NCBI RefSeq assembly: GCF_003814745.1
Contig: NZ_RKRD01000001.1
Coordinates: 124,001-188,000, forward strand
Reading direction: 5' to 3'
Source of the DNA: Hydrogenoanaerobacterium saccharovorans
GTDB taxonomy: Bacteria; Bacillota; Clostridia; Oscillospirales; Ruminococcaceae
DNA length: 64,000 nucleotides
Shown here: positions 48,431-57,186 of the stretch, one piece after another
Position numbering within the stretch: the first letter of the stretch is position 1
Layout: each line of letters starts with the position of its first letter
Notes under the pieces: model-generated
The model's database searches: none
The model's input: the letters and a program-made list of their open reading frames with translations, nothing else
What the model was told of the DNA's origin: nothing
Translations under genes and position numbers: made by a program

Positions 48431-49723
48431 CTATTTGGTGAGTTGGATTTTCTCCTGGCACTCCGCCTGCATAGCATCCAGTGCCTGCTGTGGTGTAACG
48501 TTGCCGTCAGCGGCATCTTTCAGATGGCGGGTGACGATATCCTGCATCTCTGTAAACTGCGAAACCACCGGCGGTGTGATGAGGTAGTCGAGGCTTTTAA
48601 ACACGGCTTTGCGGTTTGCCGGCGGGGTTTTTTGAATGTACTGGTCAATAATATCGGCATCGTTTACCGGTGGCAGTTCCCAAGCGGCATCTAAACGGAT
48701 TTGAGTTGCTGCTTTGTCAGAAGAGATAAAAGCAATAAATTTGGCAGCTTCTTCTGCCACCTTGCTGTCTTTACTGATAACATAGCTGTTAGAGAAAAAG
48801 TGAGTTGCCTTTTGGGTATTGCTTGGTTCAACGGCAATATCCCATTCAAAATCGCAGTCGCGTGCAAAATCGGGAAAGCTCCAAATACCGTTTATAATCA
48901 TGCCAAGGCGTCCTGATTTAAACAAATCCCAGTCGCCCATACCACCCATTTGTTCTGAGGTAGGCATTACATTGCTTTTACGCTGCATATCCACCAGATA
49001 CTGCAAGGTTTCAACATTTTCTTTTGAGTTAATGGTAAACGCTGTTGCATCTTTGCTTAAAAGGTTACCGCCGTTTTGCTGCACCGTTTTAAAAAACTCG
49101 TGGTAGGTGATGGGGTGATAATAGCCGTAAATATCTTTGCCCAAAGCGCGTATTTTTTCTGCGGCAGCCATAGCGTCTGCCCACTTCCAGTCATCGGTAG
49201 GGTATGCTACGTTTGCCTTGTCAAACAAATCTTTGTTATAGATGAGAACAACATTCGAAAAGCTATTGGGAACGCCATATTGTTTACCGTCCAGATTAAA
49301 TGCGTTCAGCGCCTTTTCGTTGTAGATAGAGGTATCGATATTCTTTTCTTTTATAATATCATCAAGTGGCGTCAGTGCACCTTTTTGAGCATAGGACACA
49401 AAGTTTTCATAGTTCAGTTCAAAAACATCCGGAGCTTTGCCGCCCGAAATTTTTGCTGTAAGCTGTGTAAAATAGTCATCGTAGCCAAAAGATTGCAGCT
49501 TGATTGTAACATTTGGGTTTTGCGCGGTGTATACATCAATCATTTTTTTCAAATACACTTCATTGTCACCAGCGCCCGAAAACTGTTCAAAAGTAATGGT
49601 GATAGGCTCGCTGCCGGTTTTTTCTGCATTTGCAGATGAGTTTTTGGTTGATGCTCCGCCACAAGCAGTAAAGGTAAGTGTAAGCGCCATTGCAGCGGCG
49701 ACTACGGACAATAATTTTTTCAT
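48431..49723 (-). CDS. ABC sugar-binding lipoprotein
   Basis: This 430-residue extracellular solute-binding protein (family 1) has a lipoprotein signal (MKKLLSVVAAAMALTFTAC, Cys at the lipobox FTAC), followed by GGASTKNSSANAEK and a binding-protein body with ITFEQFSGAGDNEVYL and GKAPDVFELNYENF. AGGAGG lies 7 bases before ATG 49723. It delivers the sugar to the two permeases downstream. The substrate is probably a gluco-oligosaccharide or glucobiose, from the enzymes in the same operon. Confidence 0.9.
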   Translation of the reverse strand: MKKLLSVVAAAMALTLTFTACGGASTKNSSANAEKTGSEPITITFEQFSGAGDNEVYLKKMIDVYTAQNPNVTIKLQSFGYDDYFTQLTAKISGGKAPDVFELNYENFVSYAQKGALTPLDDIIKEKNIDTSIYNEKALNAFNLDGKQYGVPNSFSNVVLIYNKDLFDKANVAYPTDDWKWADAMAAAEKIRALGKDIYGYYHPITYHEFFKTVQQNGGNLLSKDATAFTINSKENVETLQYLVDMQRKSNVMPTSEQMGGMGDWDLFKSGRLGMIINGIWSFPDFARDCDFEWDIAVEPSNTQKATHFFSNSYVISKDSKVAEEAAKFIAFISSDKAATQIRLDAAWELPPVNDADIIDQYIQKTPPANRKAVFKSLDYLITPPVVSQFTEMQDIVTRHLKDAADGNVTPQQALDAMQAECQEKIQLTK

Positions 49724-49822
49724 TTGTTTTCCTCCTAAAATTTGATGATAAACAATTGATTTTCAGGTTCTTTTCGCTTACACTGGTATAAGCAAAAAGG
49801 CTTTTTGAGGTCGTTTTTTGCT

Positions 49823-49867
49823 GCGGTTTACACATACTGTTGCAGGTGGGTGTAAACCGCTTTTTTT
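49823..49867. other. stem-loop between lacI and the binding-protein gene
   Basis: GCGGTTTACAC pairs perfectly with GTGTAAACCGC around a 16-base loop. On the plus strand the stem is followed by T7, a classical terminator facing antisense to the operon. On the minus (sense) strand no T-run follows, so in the operon mRNA it is a plain hairpin that could stabilise or process the message. Confidence 0.6.
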
Positions 49868-50900
49868 ATTCCCCCTTCTGTTTTATAGATTTGACCGAAC
49901 TTCGTTCGACAATGCTTACCGGCAATATTTGCTCCTGCTTTGTCAAGTTTGGCTCCTGAATATTCTTAAACAGCATTTCAACAGCGCGTTCGCCCTTCTG
50001 TGAAATTTCCTGTTTGATTGTTGTCAGCCCGGGTGTGAGATATTTAGAAATTTCCAAATCATCAAACCCCATAACCGATAAATCATCCGGAACTTTTACT
50101 CCCCGTTCGTAAAAACCTTTCATTGCACCCATCGCCAAGATATCCGCAGCTGCAACAACTGCCGTTGCGGGTAGTTTGGCACCAAGCAGGTTCTCGGCAA
50201 GCTGTATGCCGCTATCGTAATCTATTTTTCCCTCAAACACATATTCGGGGCAAAAAGGCACCTGTTTTTCTGCAAGTGCTTGCTGATAACCAATAAGGCG
50301 TTTTTTCATCACGCCATTTTCTTTTAGCTGCCCTGAGAAAAACGCTATTTTTCTGTGTCCTTGCTCCAACACATATTTTGTAGCCAAATAGCTGCCATAA
50401 GCATCATCAATTCGGATATTATGGTAATAGTGGTCGTCACAGTAGCTGTCTATCAGTACAATGGGGATACGCGTTTTTTTCATTTGCTGATAAAACTCAT
50501 CCGGATACATACCAATCACAATAATTCCATCAAGATTACGTTCTTTTGCAAGCGTCATATAGCTTTCGTTGGCATCTGTTGCCGAAATAATGACATGATA
50601 ACCATGCAAACGCGCGTGGTATTCGATGCTGCCCAAAATTTCACTGTAAAAGTTGTTTTGAAACATCAGTTTGCTGCCCGGCTCTGTTTGAGGAACAACC
50701 ACACCAATCAGTTTTGAATCTCGCATAGTAAGGCTACGGGCACTCAAATCGGGTACATAATCCAAGCTTTCAATCGCATCCCAAACACGCTTTTTTGTTT
50801 CTGCTGAAATGCTCTTTTTTTCGTTAAGAACATAAGAAACCGTTGCGGATGACACGTCGGCTTTTTTTGCAACGTCTTTTAAAGTAACTCGATTGCTCAT
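49866..50900 (-). CDS. LacI-family transcription regulator
   Basis: This 344-residue regulator has an N-terminal LacI HTH (MSNRVTLKDVAKKADVSSAT, then VSYVLNEKKSISAETKKRV) and hinge helix YVPDLSARSL. A periplasmic-binding-protein-like core follows (residues 60-330), ending in GFDDLEISKYLTPGLTTI. Start ATG 50900 follows AAGGGATGAG; the frame opens at 50930. It heads the transporter operon and diverges from the glycosidase pair at 51106. Two similar dyads (50935 and 51064) in the shared promoter are its likely operators, so it would control both arms and itself. Confidence 0.9.
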   Translation of the reverse strand: MSNRVTLKDVAKKADVSSATVSYVLNEKKSISAETKKRVWDAIESLDYVPDLSARSLTMRDSKLIGVVVPQTEPGSKLMFQNNFYSEILGSIEYHARLHGYHVIISATDANESYMTLAKERNLDGIIVIGMYPDEFYQQMKKTRIPIVLIDSYCDDHYYHNIRIDDAYGSYLATKYVLEQGHRKIAFFSGQLKENGVMKKRLIGYQQALAEKQVPFCPEYVFEGKIDYDSGIQLAENLLGAKLPATAVVAAADILAMGAMKGFYERGVKVPDDLSVMGFDDLEISKYLTPGLTTIKQEISQKGERAVEMLFKNIQEPNLTKQEQILPVSIVERSSVKSIKQKGE

Positions 50901-50934
50901 TCGCTCATCCCTTTGTTTTATTATTCGCAAAATT

Positions 50935-50950
50935 GTTTAATCGGTTAACC
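50935..50950. promoter_or_regulatory. LacI-type operator O2 (imperfect)
   Basis: GTTTAATCGGTTAACC is an imperfect 16-base dyad similar to the perfect operator at 51064. It lies 35 bases before the lacI start codon, where it could autoregulate. Confidence 0.55.
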
Positions 50951-51021
50951 ACTTCATTTCATATAATAACCAGTACAATGGCGATTTGTCAATACTTTTT
51001 TAAATTTTTACGAACAAATAG

Positions 51022-51049
51022 TTGACAGTTTTCGTTATTATGGTATATT
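51022..51049 (+). promoter_or_regulatory. promoter of the glycosidase/GH65 operon
   Basis: TTGACA (51022-51027), a 16-base spacer and TATATT (51044-51049), about 57 bases before the start codon. Confidence 0.7.
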
Positions 51050-51063
51050 TGATTTGTTAAGTA

Positions 51064-51079
51064 GTTTAAGCGCTTAAAC
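51064..51079. promoter_or_regulatory. LacI-type operator O1 (perfect palindrome)
   Basis: GTTTAAGCGCTTAAAC is a perfect 16-base palindrome with a central CG step, the usual shape of LacI/CcpA-family sites. It lies at about +8 of the promoter at 51022, a repressing position. Confidence 0.75.
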
Positions 51080-51105
51080 AATTATATGATTTTGAGGATA
51101 CACAT

Positions 51106-52905
51106 ATGATTCAAAACTACCTGCCAACCGGCAACGAAATGATTTCTCTCCCCAAAATAAACGAACAAACAGCAGGCATTGAAGATTTCACCTTTTTACA
51201 CATGGGCTATAAAGGGCTGATTGACGTACGCGGCTCGGATGACCTTGCACTGATTCAGCCTTTTGTCTCGGTGGATGGAAAAGAGGCATCTCTGCAAAAT
51301 CTGCAATGGAGCCGTTTATACTATTGGATACCACAATTCACGGCAACCGTTGATGATATCAGCGTAAAAGGGATCATCCTTACGCCGGTAGAAGAACGCG
51401 GGTTTGCTGTCGGCTTGGAATTACACAATAAAAGCAATCAGGCGCACACCATCAAGTATGGCATGCACGGCAAATGGCAGTCTTCTTGGCACTGTGTTAA
51501 TGAGGATAAACCAATTGAAGGAACCATGCATTGCTATGAAAGCGCATGGAACAACAGCCTTGTTTTTGACGTGCGCTCGGGTGTTCCTATGTTTTGCTTT
51601 GCGCCCATGTCCGATGTTCCCTGCACTTCTTCCTTTGAAAGGAAAGACGATGGTGTGCAGTATCAGCTGTTCCGCGAAGAAACCATTGCCCCAAACAGCA
51701 CATGCTGCATGACGATTTATTGGGGGCTGGGTTTTGAAGAGGTTGCGGCTACCACCAGTGCCAAAGAGATGGTACGGCAGGGTTTTGCGTATGAGCTGGA
51801 GCGCACCAAAGCCTACCTTGTAAAGCGCAGCACAAAACTGGATGACGAAAAGCTTACCGAGCTTTACAATACGAACCTGTTTTTTTGCATATTTTATTCC
51901 ACGGGTATCACCTTAGATACGGAGGAACTGGTGCTTGTAACAAGCCGCAGCCCACGGTATTATGTTAGTGCCGCTTATTGGGACAGAGACAGCCTTTTGT
52001 GGAGTTTCCCTGCCATTTTAGACGCGGATGCCAAGCTTGCAAGACAAATGCTTGAGTATGTGTTTGGCAGGCAGCGCAGAAACATTGGTATACATTCGCG
52101 CTTTATTGACGGTACTGTGCTTGAACCAGGTTTTGAGCTGGATGAACTGATGGCTCCCGTGCTTGCACTGGAAAGCTACATACGCGCAACGCAGGATTTA
52201 TCTATTTTAGGCGAACCAAACGTACAAAAAGCAATGGACGAAATACTGGATAAGCTTGAAAGCCGCAAACACCACACAGTTGCATTGTATTCCACTTTTT
52301 TACAGCCTACCGATGATGAGCATGTATACCCCTATTTAACCTATAACAACGTTCTTGTCTGGAAAGCATTGTGTGCTGTTTCAAAGCTTTTTCCATCCCA
52401 TACCGCAGCAGCAGCGCAGGCAGACAAAGTGAAAACTGCAATTGCCGAGCATTGCGTTAAAGTAAAAGATGGGAAGCATTACTATGCATGGTCTGTGAAT
52501 TTAGAAGGGCACCATGACATTTACGATGAACCCCCGGGCAGCTTGCAGCTGCTGCCGCACTTTGGCTTTTGCAGCTATGATGATGAGGTTTACCAAAACA
52601 CGGTGGACATGATCCGCTCACCCGATTATGCTTACAGCTTTGCGGGCTGCAATATTGTAGAAATCGGCTGTCCGCATGCACCCCATCCATGGATGCTCAG
52701 CGTTGCCAACAGCCTTATTTGCGGACGTATCGACCACTGCAAAGATATTTTGCTGAAAGTAAAGATGGATAACATGATTGCCTGTGAAAGCGTAGATGAG
52801 ACAACAGGAGAATGCACAACCGGAGAAGCGTTTGCCACTTGTGCCGGATTTTTATGTCACGCAATCAAGCTTGCGTTCGGCGGAGGTAAACCAAATGAGA
52901 AATGA
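51106..52905 (+). CDS. (alpha/alpha)6-type glycosidase-like protein
   Basis: This 599-residue cytosolic protein has a beta-sandwich-like N-terminal domain (about 20-240) and a helical C-terminal domain (about 250-590). The latter contains SRSPRYYVSAAYWDRDSLLWSFP (split by the limit of the barrel entrance), IHSRFIDGTVLEPGFELDE and PHAPHPWMLSVANSL. The WDRDS motif and six-hairpin pattern are like GH125, GH63 and GH65 relatives, but I cannot fix the family. GAGGAT precedes ATG 51106. Its last 11 bases overlap the GH65 gene, so both are translated together and should act on the same imported glucosides. Confidence 0.65.
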   Translation: MIQNYLPTGNEMISLPKINEQTAGIEDFTFLHMGYKGLIDVRGSDDLALIQPFVSVDGKEASLQNLQWSRLYYWIPQFTATVDDISVKGIILTPVEERGFAVGLELHNKSNQAHTIKYGMHGKWQSSWHCVNEDKPIEGTMHCYESAWNNSLVFDVRSGVPMFCFAPMSDVPCTSSFERKDDGVQYQLFREETIAPNSTCCMTIYWGLGFEEVAATTSAKEMVRQGFAYELERTKAYLVKRSTKLDDEKLTELYNTNLFFCIFYSTGITLDTEELVLVTSRSPRYYVSAAYWDRDSLLWSFPAILDADAKLARQMLEYVFGRQRRNIGIHSRFIDGTVLEPGFELDELMAPVLALESYIRATQDLSILGEPNVQKAMDEILDKLESRKHHTVALYSTFLQPTDDEHVYPYLTYNNVLVWKALCAVSKLFPSHTAAAAQADKVKTAIAEHCVKVKDGKHYYAWSVNLEGHHDIYDEPPGSLQLLPHFGFCSYDDEVYQNTVDMIRSPDYAYSFAGCNIVEIGCPHAPHPWMLSVANSLICGRIDHCKDILLKVKMDNMIACESVDETTGECTTGEAFATCAGFLCHAIKLAFGGGKPNEK

Positions 52906-55045
52906 TATCACTCTTTTTGAAAAAAGCATCACAGCAGAAAGCAACTGTTTTGCAGATGATTTTTACGAAAGCACCTTTTTTACGGGCAATGGGCGCATGG
53001 GGGCACGCGGTTACATACCGTTTGAGCCTTCCGCCCGTCCGATACAAACGGGACTTTTTATCGCAGGTGTTTATGACGAAATAAAACCCGGAATTACTGA
53101 TTTTGTAAATCTCCCTACCCCTATCTGGGAACAAATTAAAATGGACGGCAAATCCCCCACTCTTGCTGCTCCCATCAAACGTACTCTTGATTTTTCATGC
53201 GGTGTGTTAAGTTTTGAATATGTGTTGACTGTGGGAGAAAAGCATTTAAATGTTTTGCATCAACGCTTTTTTTCGATGTCACAGACATCACTTCTGCTGC
53301 AACGCACTATTTGCATCCCTCAAACAGAAATGCACGTTCATATTGAGAGCGGGATACACACCGCCTGCTGCAACTGCCCCATCCCCGATGACCAGGTGAA
53401 GGAAAACAGCGAAACCATTCAATTGACTATGGAAAAGAATACCCATTTTTACGACAATGGGTTTACCAGCAATTTTGCAACCCATGTTACCAATATCTCT
53501 TTAGAACAGCAGATAAGCTTTCGTACACAAGGCTTTGGCAAAGGGGTTTCGTTCCATCGGGCAGGGGACGCTGTGGGGATGAGTTTTGACGTTGACGCTG
53601 CCAAAAACCAAACTCTTTTTATTGAAAAAGCTGCTGCTCTATTCACAAGCCGCGACAAAGACCCACTCATCACTCCTTTATCGTCGGGATGGAGCTTTGA
53701 TGGACTGTTAGAGCAAGAAAAAGTATGGTGGCAAAATAAGTGGCAGCTTTGCGGCATTGAAATACAAGGAGATGCACAAACACAAGCCGCCTTGCATTAT
53801 TGTATTTATCAACTGATTGTCAACTGTTCTGCCAGAGACGATACTGTGAACATCGGTGCTCGCGGCTTGACACATACACGCTATAAAGGCTGCTATTTTT
53901 GGGATACCGATTTGTTCATGATGCCGTTTTACCTTTTAACCGACCCTTGCGCCGCAAAAAGCTTAATGCAATTTAGGGTGAATACGTTGCCTCAGGCAAA
54001 AGCGCATGCCGCTAAAATGAACAATGCCGGTGCTCGTTACCCCTGGATGGTATCTTACGACGGAACCGAGCAATGCGAAAGCTGGGATATTGGTGCAAGT
54101 GAGGTACATATAACCGCAGACATAGTTTATGCGATGAACCAGTATGTCACTGCCACTTTGGATGAAGAATTTTATAAAAACGGCGCAGCAGAGGTTTACA
54201 TTGAAACCGCCCGTTTTTGGCTGAGCCGTTATACTCCCGAGCCCAATACAGACAAAGTAAATCTTTTGTTCTGCAAAGGCCCGGATGAATACTGCGGCAT
54301 TACAAGCAATAATCTGTTTACAAATGTAATGGTGCAGCACAATTTAAAATTGGCAATCCGTGCGGCAGAATATTTAAGACAAAACAATTTTGGACAATAC
54401 CAAAAGCTTGGTATAAGTGAGGATGAAATACAGACCTGGGAATGCCTGCACCACGCAATCAAGCTGCCTCAAGACCCTGTAACCAAACATTGGCGTACAG
54501 ACGATACCTTTCACCTTTTGGAGCCGGTTGACCTCAGCACAATCAAGCCGGACGCAGGTGCCAGTTATCACCATGTTTGTTTTGACCGTTTACAGCGTTA
54601 CAAAGTGATAAAACAAGCGGACGTTCTTTTATTGATGAGCCGTCTCCCCGAAAAATTTACAGCGCAGGAGAAATTAAACGCTTGGGAGGACTTTGAGCCT
54701 CTGTGCTTGCATGATTCCACCCTCAGTTTTGCCTCTCATGCACTGTTTGCCGCGCAAAACGGATTGGTAGAGCCTGCGGAGCATTATTTTGAGCAGGCGC
54801 TGTATTTGGATTTAAAAGAGGTTATGGGTAATACAGGTAAAGAAGGGCTGCACCTTGCTTGCCTGGGTGAAACATGGCAGGCAGTTGTATTCGGCTTTGC
54901 AGGGCTGTCTTTTGCAGATGGTTCGCCTAAGCTCCACCCACATTTACCCGATTCGTGGACTTCGCTTAAATTTAACTTTATATGGGAAAATAAAACATAT
55001 TGCGCAAAAATAAGTGCAGATGGTGCATCTATTACCTTGTGGTAG
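52895..55045 (+). CDS. GH65 disaccharide phosphorylase
   Basis: This 716-residue GH65 enzyme has TFFTGNGRMGARGYIP near the start and the barrel motifs CYFWDTDLFMMPFYLL and ARYPWMVSYDGTEQCESWDIG. The general acid is Glu465 in KGPDEYCGITSNNLFTNVM, with the phosphate-side string VIKQADVLLLMSRLPEKF. GH65 members such as maltose, trehalose, kojibiose and nigerose phosphorylases invert the anomeric centre and release beta-glucose-1-phosphate. The pgmB-type gene in the divergent operon uses that product, so phosphorolysis is more likely than hydrolysis. The linkage is not readable. GGAGG precedes ATG 52895, inside the upstream gene. Confidence 0.85.
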   Translation: MRNDITLFEKSITAESNCFADDFYESTFFTGNGRMGARGYIPFEPSARPIQTGLFIAGVYDEIKPGITDFVNLPTPIWEQIKMDGKSPTLAAPIKRTLDFSCGVLSFEYVLTVGEKHLNVLHQRFFSMSQTSLLLQRTICIPQTEMHVHIESGIHTACCNCPIPDDQVKENSETIQLTMEKNTHFYDNGFTSNFATHVTNISLEQQISFRTQGFGKGVSFHRAGDAVGMSFDVDAAKNQTLFIEKAAALFTSRDKDPLITPLSSGWSFDGLLEQEKVWWQNKWQLCGIEIQGDAQTQAALHYCIYQLIVNCSARDDTVNIGARGLTHTRYKGCYFWDTDLFMMPFYLLTDPCAAKSLMQFRVNTLPQAKAHAAKMNNAGARYPWMVSYDGTEQCESWDIGASEVHITADIVYAMNQYVTATLDEEFYKNGAAEVYIETARFWLSRYTPEPNTDKVNLLFCKGPDEYCGITSNNLFTNVMVQHNLKLAIRAAEYLRQNNFGQYQKLGISEDEIQTWECLHHAIKLPQDPVTKHWRTDDTFHLLEPVDLSTIKPDAGASYHHVCFDRLQRYKVIKQADVLLLMSRLPEKFTAQEKLNAWEDFEPLCLHDSTLSFASHALFAAQNGLVEPAEHYFEQALYLDLKEVMGNTGKEGLHLACLGETWQAVVFGFAGLSFADGSPKLHPHLPDSWTSLKFNFIWENKTYCAKISADGASITLW

Positions 55046-55132
55046 GTTTTGAGGAATATTCTGTATGCTATTGTCATGAAAATCGCCAGATGTAAAATAT
55101 AACAACAGCATGCAATTGGGTACTATAAAAGA

Positions 55133-55162
55133 AAAAGGGATAGGCAACAGCCTATCCCTTTT
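55133..55162 (+). terminator. terminator after GH65
   Basis: AAAAGGGATAGGC pairs perfectly with GCCTATCCCTTTT around AACA, flanked by A- and T-rich runs. It separates the glucoside operon from the ROK operon. Confidence 0.85.
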
Positions 55163-55259
55163 ATGTTTATATACAACTATGCCAACCCAGCTGTTGTGTG
55201 AAATGCACAATATTTTAAGAGAGAAAGAATGAGATACTACTAAAAATAGGTTGGAGGGG

Positions 55260-55288
55260 TTGCAAATAAGCAGGTTCGATGCTATATT
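55260..55288 (+). promoter_or_regulatory. promoter of the ROK operon
   Basis: TTGCAA (55260-55265), a 17-base spacer and TATATT (55283-55288), about 54 bases before the ROK start. Confidence 0.65.
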
Positions 55289-55295
55289 GATGTTA

Positions 55296-55318
55296 GTTAT
55301 TTCGGACTCCGAAATAAC
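55296..55318. promoter_or_regulatory. ROK-type operator, 23-base perfect palindrome
   Basis: GTTATTTCGGA is followed by one base and its exact complement TCCGAAATAAC. The arms resemble the TTATTTCG/CGAAATAA sites of NagC/Mlc-type ROK repressors. It lies at about +8 to +30 of the promoter, so the encoded ROK protein probably represses its own operon here. Confidence 0.75.
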
Positions 55319-55341
55319 AATGCGTTTAGGTGGGTGATAGT

Positions 55342-56406
55342 GTGAAAAAAAGCGGATTAAAAGATATGAAAAAAATTAACCGAACAATTATTATAGAAAA
55401 TATTTTAAAAAAAGGTTCTATGTCGCGCATTGAGCTTGCACAGGCAACAGAGCTTTCGCCAAGCACCGTATCCGGCCTTGTAGGCGAAATGATACAGGAA
55501 AACCTTTTGGCAGAAACAGGTGCACAGGCCTCAACAGGAGGGCGCAGCCGAATAGAACTTTCAATCAACAATCGGTATAGCAATATTGGAATTGTCGAGA
55601 TTGCCAGAAACGGCGCCAAATTTATATTATTTGATATGGCTCTTAATCAGAAATGTGTCATTGTCCTTTCAGATAATTATATTTCGGGCAACGATTTACT
55701 GATAGCCATAACATCGGCAGTGTTTCAGTGCTTTAATCATGAGCAGTTGCGCGAAGGCAGCATGCTGGGGTTTGGGCTTTTGTTTCAAGACGATATGCAG
55801 TCGGGGGAGTTTAACGTAATGTATTCCACCGGATTTTCATCTGCGAATATTTCTCTGCGTGAGGCACTGATAACTCAGTTTCATTTGCCGGTACTGGAGG
55901 AGTATTCTCAGGTTTACACCTTAACCAATGCCTTACATCAGAATGAAACGCTTAAAAACAGTGCTCATATTGCAATAGGTAGTAAGGTGCTTGTCAGTAT
56001 TACTTTAGCAGGAGAGCACCTGCAACTGCGGGACGGACGTTTTTCGGATATTACGCCGTTGCTATCCAACGCCAATCAAGAAATACCAATGTTGCTTGAA
56101 GATAAAATTGGCCAAACTGAAAACTCTGCCGATATGCTTGCAAACCAAACCGGTTTCATAACAATTTTGGTAGACCAGCTTGCAGTTTCTATTTCAGCCC
56201 TATGTACATTGTTCCCGCTTGAAACAATCTTTTTATCCGGGAAGATAACCAAAATAAACGGATTTGTAGAAGCTGTTTTCAAGCGCGTTCAAAATGCAAT
56301 CTATCCTTTGATTGCACCCAAGTTTGATATTTCAAGTTCTGAACCCGCCAATTTGGCAACTGTTTTGGCAGAGAACTTGAGAAAGAATGTACTTTGTTCG
56401 TTATAA
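55342..56406 (+). CDS. ROK-family transcriptional regulator with degenerate kinase core
   Basis: This 354-residue regulator has a winged-helix domain (about 5-75: MKKINRTIIIENILKKGSMS, then ELAQATELSPSTVSGLVGEM) and QASTGGRSRIELSIN, the typical ROK linker. The ROK-like core that follows lacks the kinase phosphate loop DxGxT and the CxCGxxGCxE zinc motif, so it should not phosphorylate or bind a sugar in the usual way. The start was taken as GTG 55342 after AGGTGGGTG; GTG 55330 and ATG 55366 are alternatives. It heads an operon of catabolic-looking genes and its operator lies just upstream. The effector is unknown. Confidence 0.8.
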   Translation: MKKSGLKDMKKINRTIIIENILKKGSMSRIELAQATELSPSTVSGLVGEMIQENLLAETGAQASTGGRSRIELSINNRYSNIGIVEIARNGAKFILFDMALNQKCVIVLSDNYISGNDLLIAITSAVFQCFNHEQLREGSMLGFGLLFQDDMQSGEFNVMYSTGFSSANISLREALITQFHLPVLEEYSQVYTLTNALHQNETLKNSAHIAIGSKVLVSITLAGEHLQLRDGRFSDITPLLSNANQEIPMLLEDKIGQTENSADMLANQTGFITILVDQLAVSISALCTLFPLETIFLSGKITKINGFVEAVFKRVQNAIYPLIAPKFDISSSEPANLATVLAENLRKNVLCSL

Positions 56407-56434
56407 ATTATTTTATAGGAAGAGGGAGACGTGA

Positions 56435-57130
56435 ATGAATTTTAAACAAATGATTGCGGACAACAAATTCTCGTTGGTGGTCAGTTTACCATCCAACAAC
56501 TTGGATTTGGCAAAGGCTGCCCTTGAAGGAGGTGCACAGGCGGTTAAAGTACACTGTAATGTATGGCACAGGGCAAGCGGGCATACGTTTGGTACGTATC
56601 AGGAGAACAAACCTTTTCTAAAAGAGCTTATTTCTCTTTGTGGGGATGTACCTGTTGGCCTGGTGCCGGGCGCAGAAGAGGCTTTTATTACGGTTGAAGA
56701 TCGTTTGGAACTTGAATCTATGGGGCTTGGTTTTTTTTCGTCCTATATCCACCATTTACCTTGCCACATGATGGAAAGCGAAAAGCTTGTAAAAATGGCG
56801 GCGATTGATTATACATACAACCAGAATACGCTTGATGCGGTTAAAAACTCTGCTATTGATGTATTAGAGTGCAGTGTGCAGCCGGGCGAAAACTACGGTA
56901 CACCGCTTAACTATGCGGATATTTTGCGCTATTCAGACATTGCTGGCAAAAGCGGAAAAAACTGTCTTATCCCCACGCAAAGAAATATTAAGCCGCAAGA
57001 GGTGAAACACCTTGCAGACGCAGGTTGCAAAGCGGTTATGATAGGCGCCATAGTCATGGGGAAAGAACCCGACGCCGAGCAAGTAAAATCGGTTACCGCA
57101 GCCTTTCGCAATGCAATAGATGCTATTTAA
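56435..57130 (+). CDS. TIM-barrel protein of unknown function
   Basis: This 231-residue protein has alternating beta/alpha pattern: FSLVVSLPSNNLDLAKAALE, GAQAVKVHCNVWHR, VPVGLVPGAEEAF, GLGFFSSYIHHL, and at the end CKAVMIGAIVMGKEPDAEQV, a phosphate-binding-like C-terminal loop (strands 7/8). The overall feel is of small phosphate-binding TIM barrels (NanE or thiamine-enzyme-like), but the active-site residues of those families are not present. GAGGGAG precedes ATG 56435, 28 bases after the ROK gene. Probably an aldolase, epimerase or lyase acting on a phosphorylated intermediate of this operon. Confidence 0.55.
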   Translation: MNFKQMIADNKFSLVVSLPSNNLDLAKAALEGGAQAVKVHCNVWHRASGHTFGTYQENKPFLKELISLCGDVPVGLVPGAEEAFITVEDRLELESMGLGFFSSYIHHLPCHMMESEKLVKMAAIDYTYNQNTLDAVKNSAIDVLECSVQPGENYGTPLNYADILRYSDIAGKSGKNCLIPTQRNIKPQEVKHLADAGCKAVMIGAIVMGKEPDAEQVKSVTAAFRNAIDAI

Positions 57131-57151
57131 AAATATGATAACGCGTAAAAA

Positions 57152-57168
57152 TAAGGGCTGCCGGCCCT
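57152..57168 (+). promoter_or_regulatory. small hairpin before the permease gene
   Basis: AGGGC TGCCG GCCCT forms a 5-6-bp GC stem directly ahead of the AAAAAAAGGAG ribosome site. It might modulate translation of the permease. Confidence 0.35.
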
Positions 57169-57186
57169 AAAAAAAGGAGCACAGTT

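Noticed and set aside
55330..55366. ATG 55366 as start of the ROK gene
   Set aside because: It lacks a ribosome site, while GTG 55342 has AGGTGGGTG upstream; the few residues lost would not affect the HTH, so it stays an alternative.
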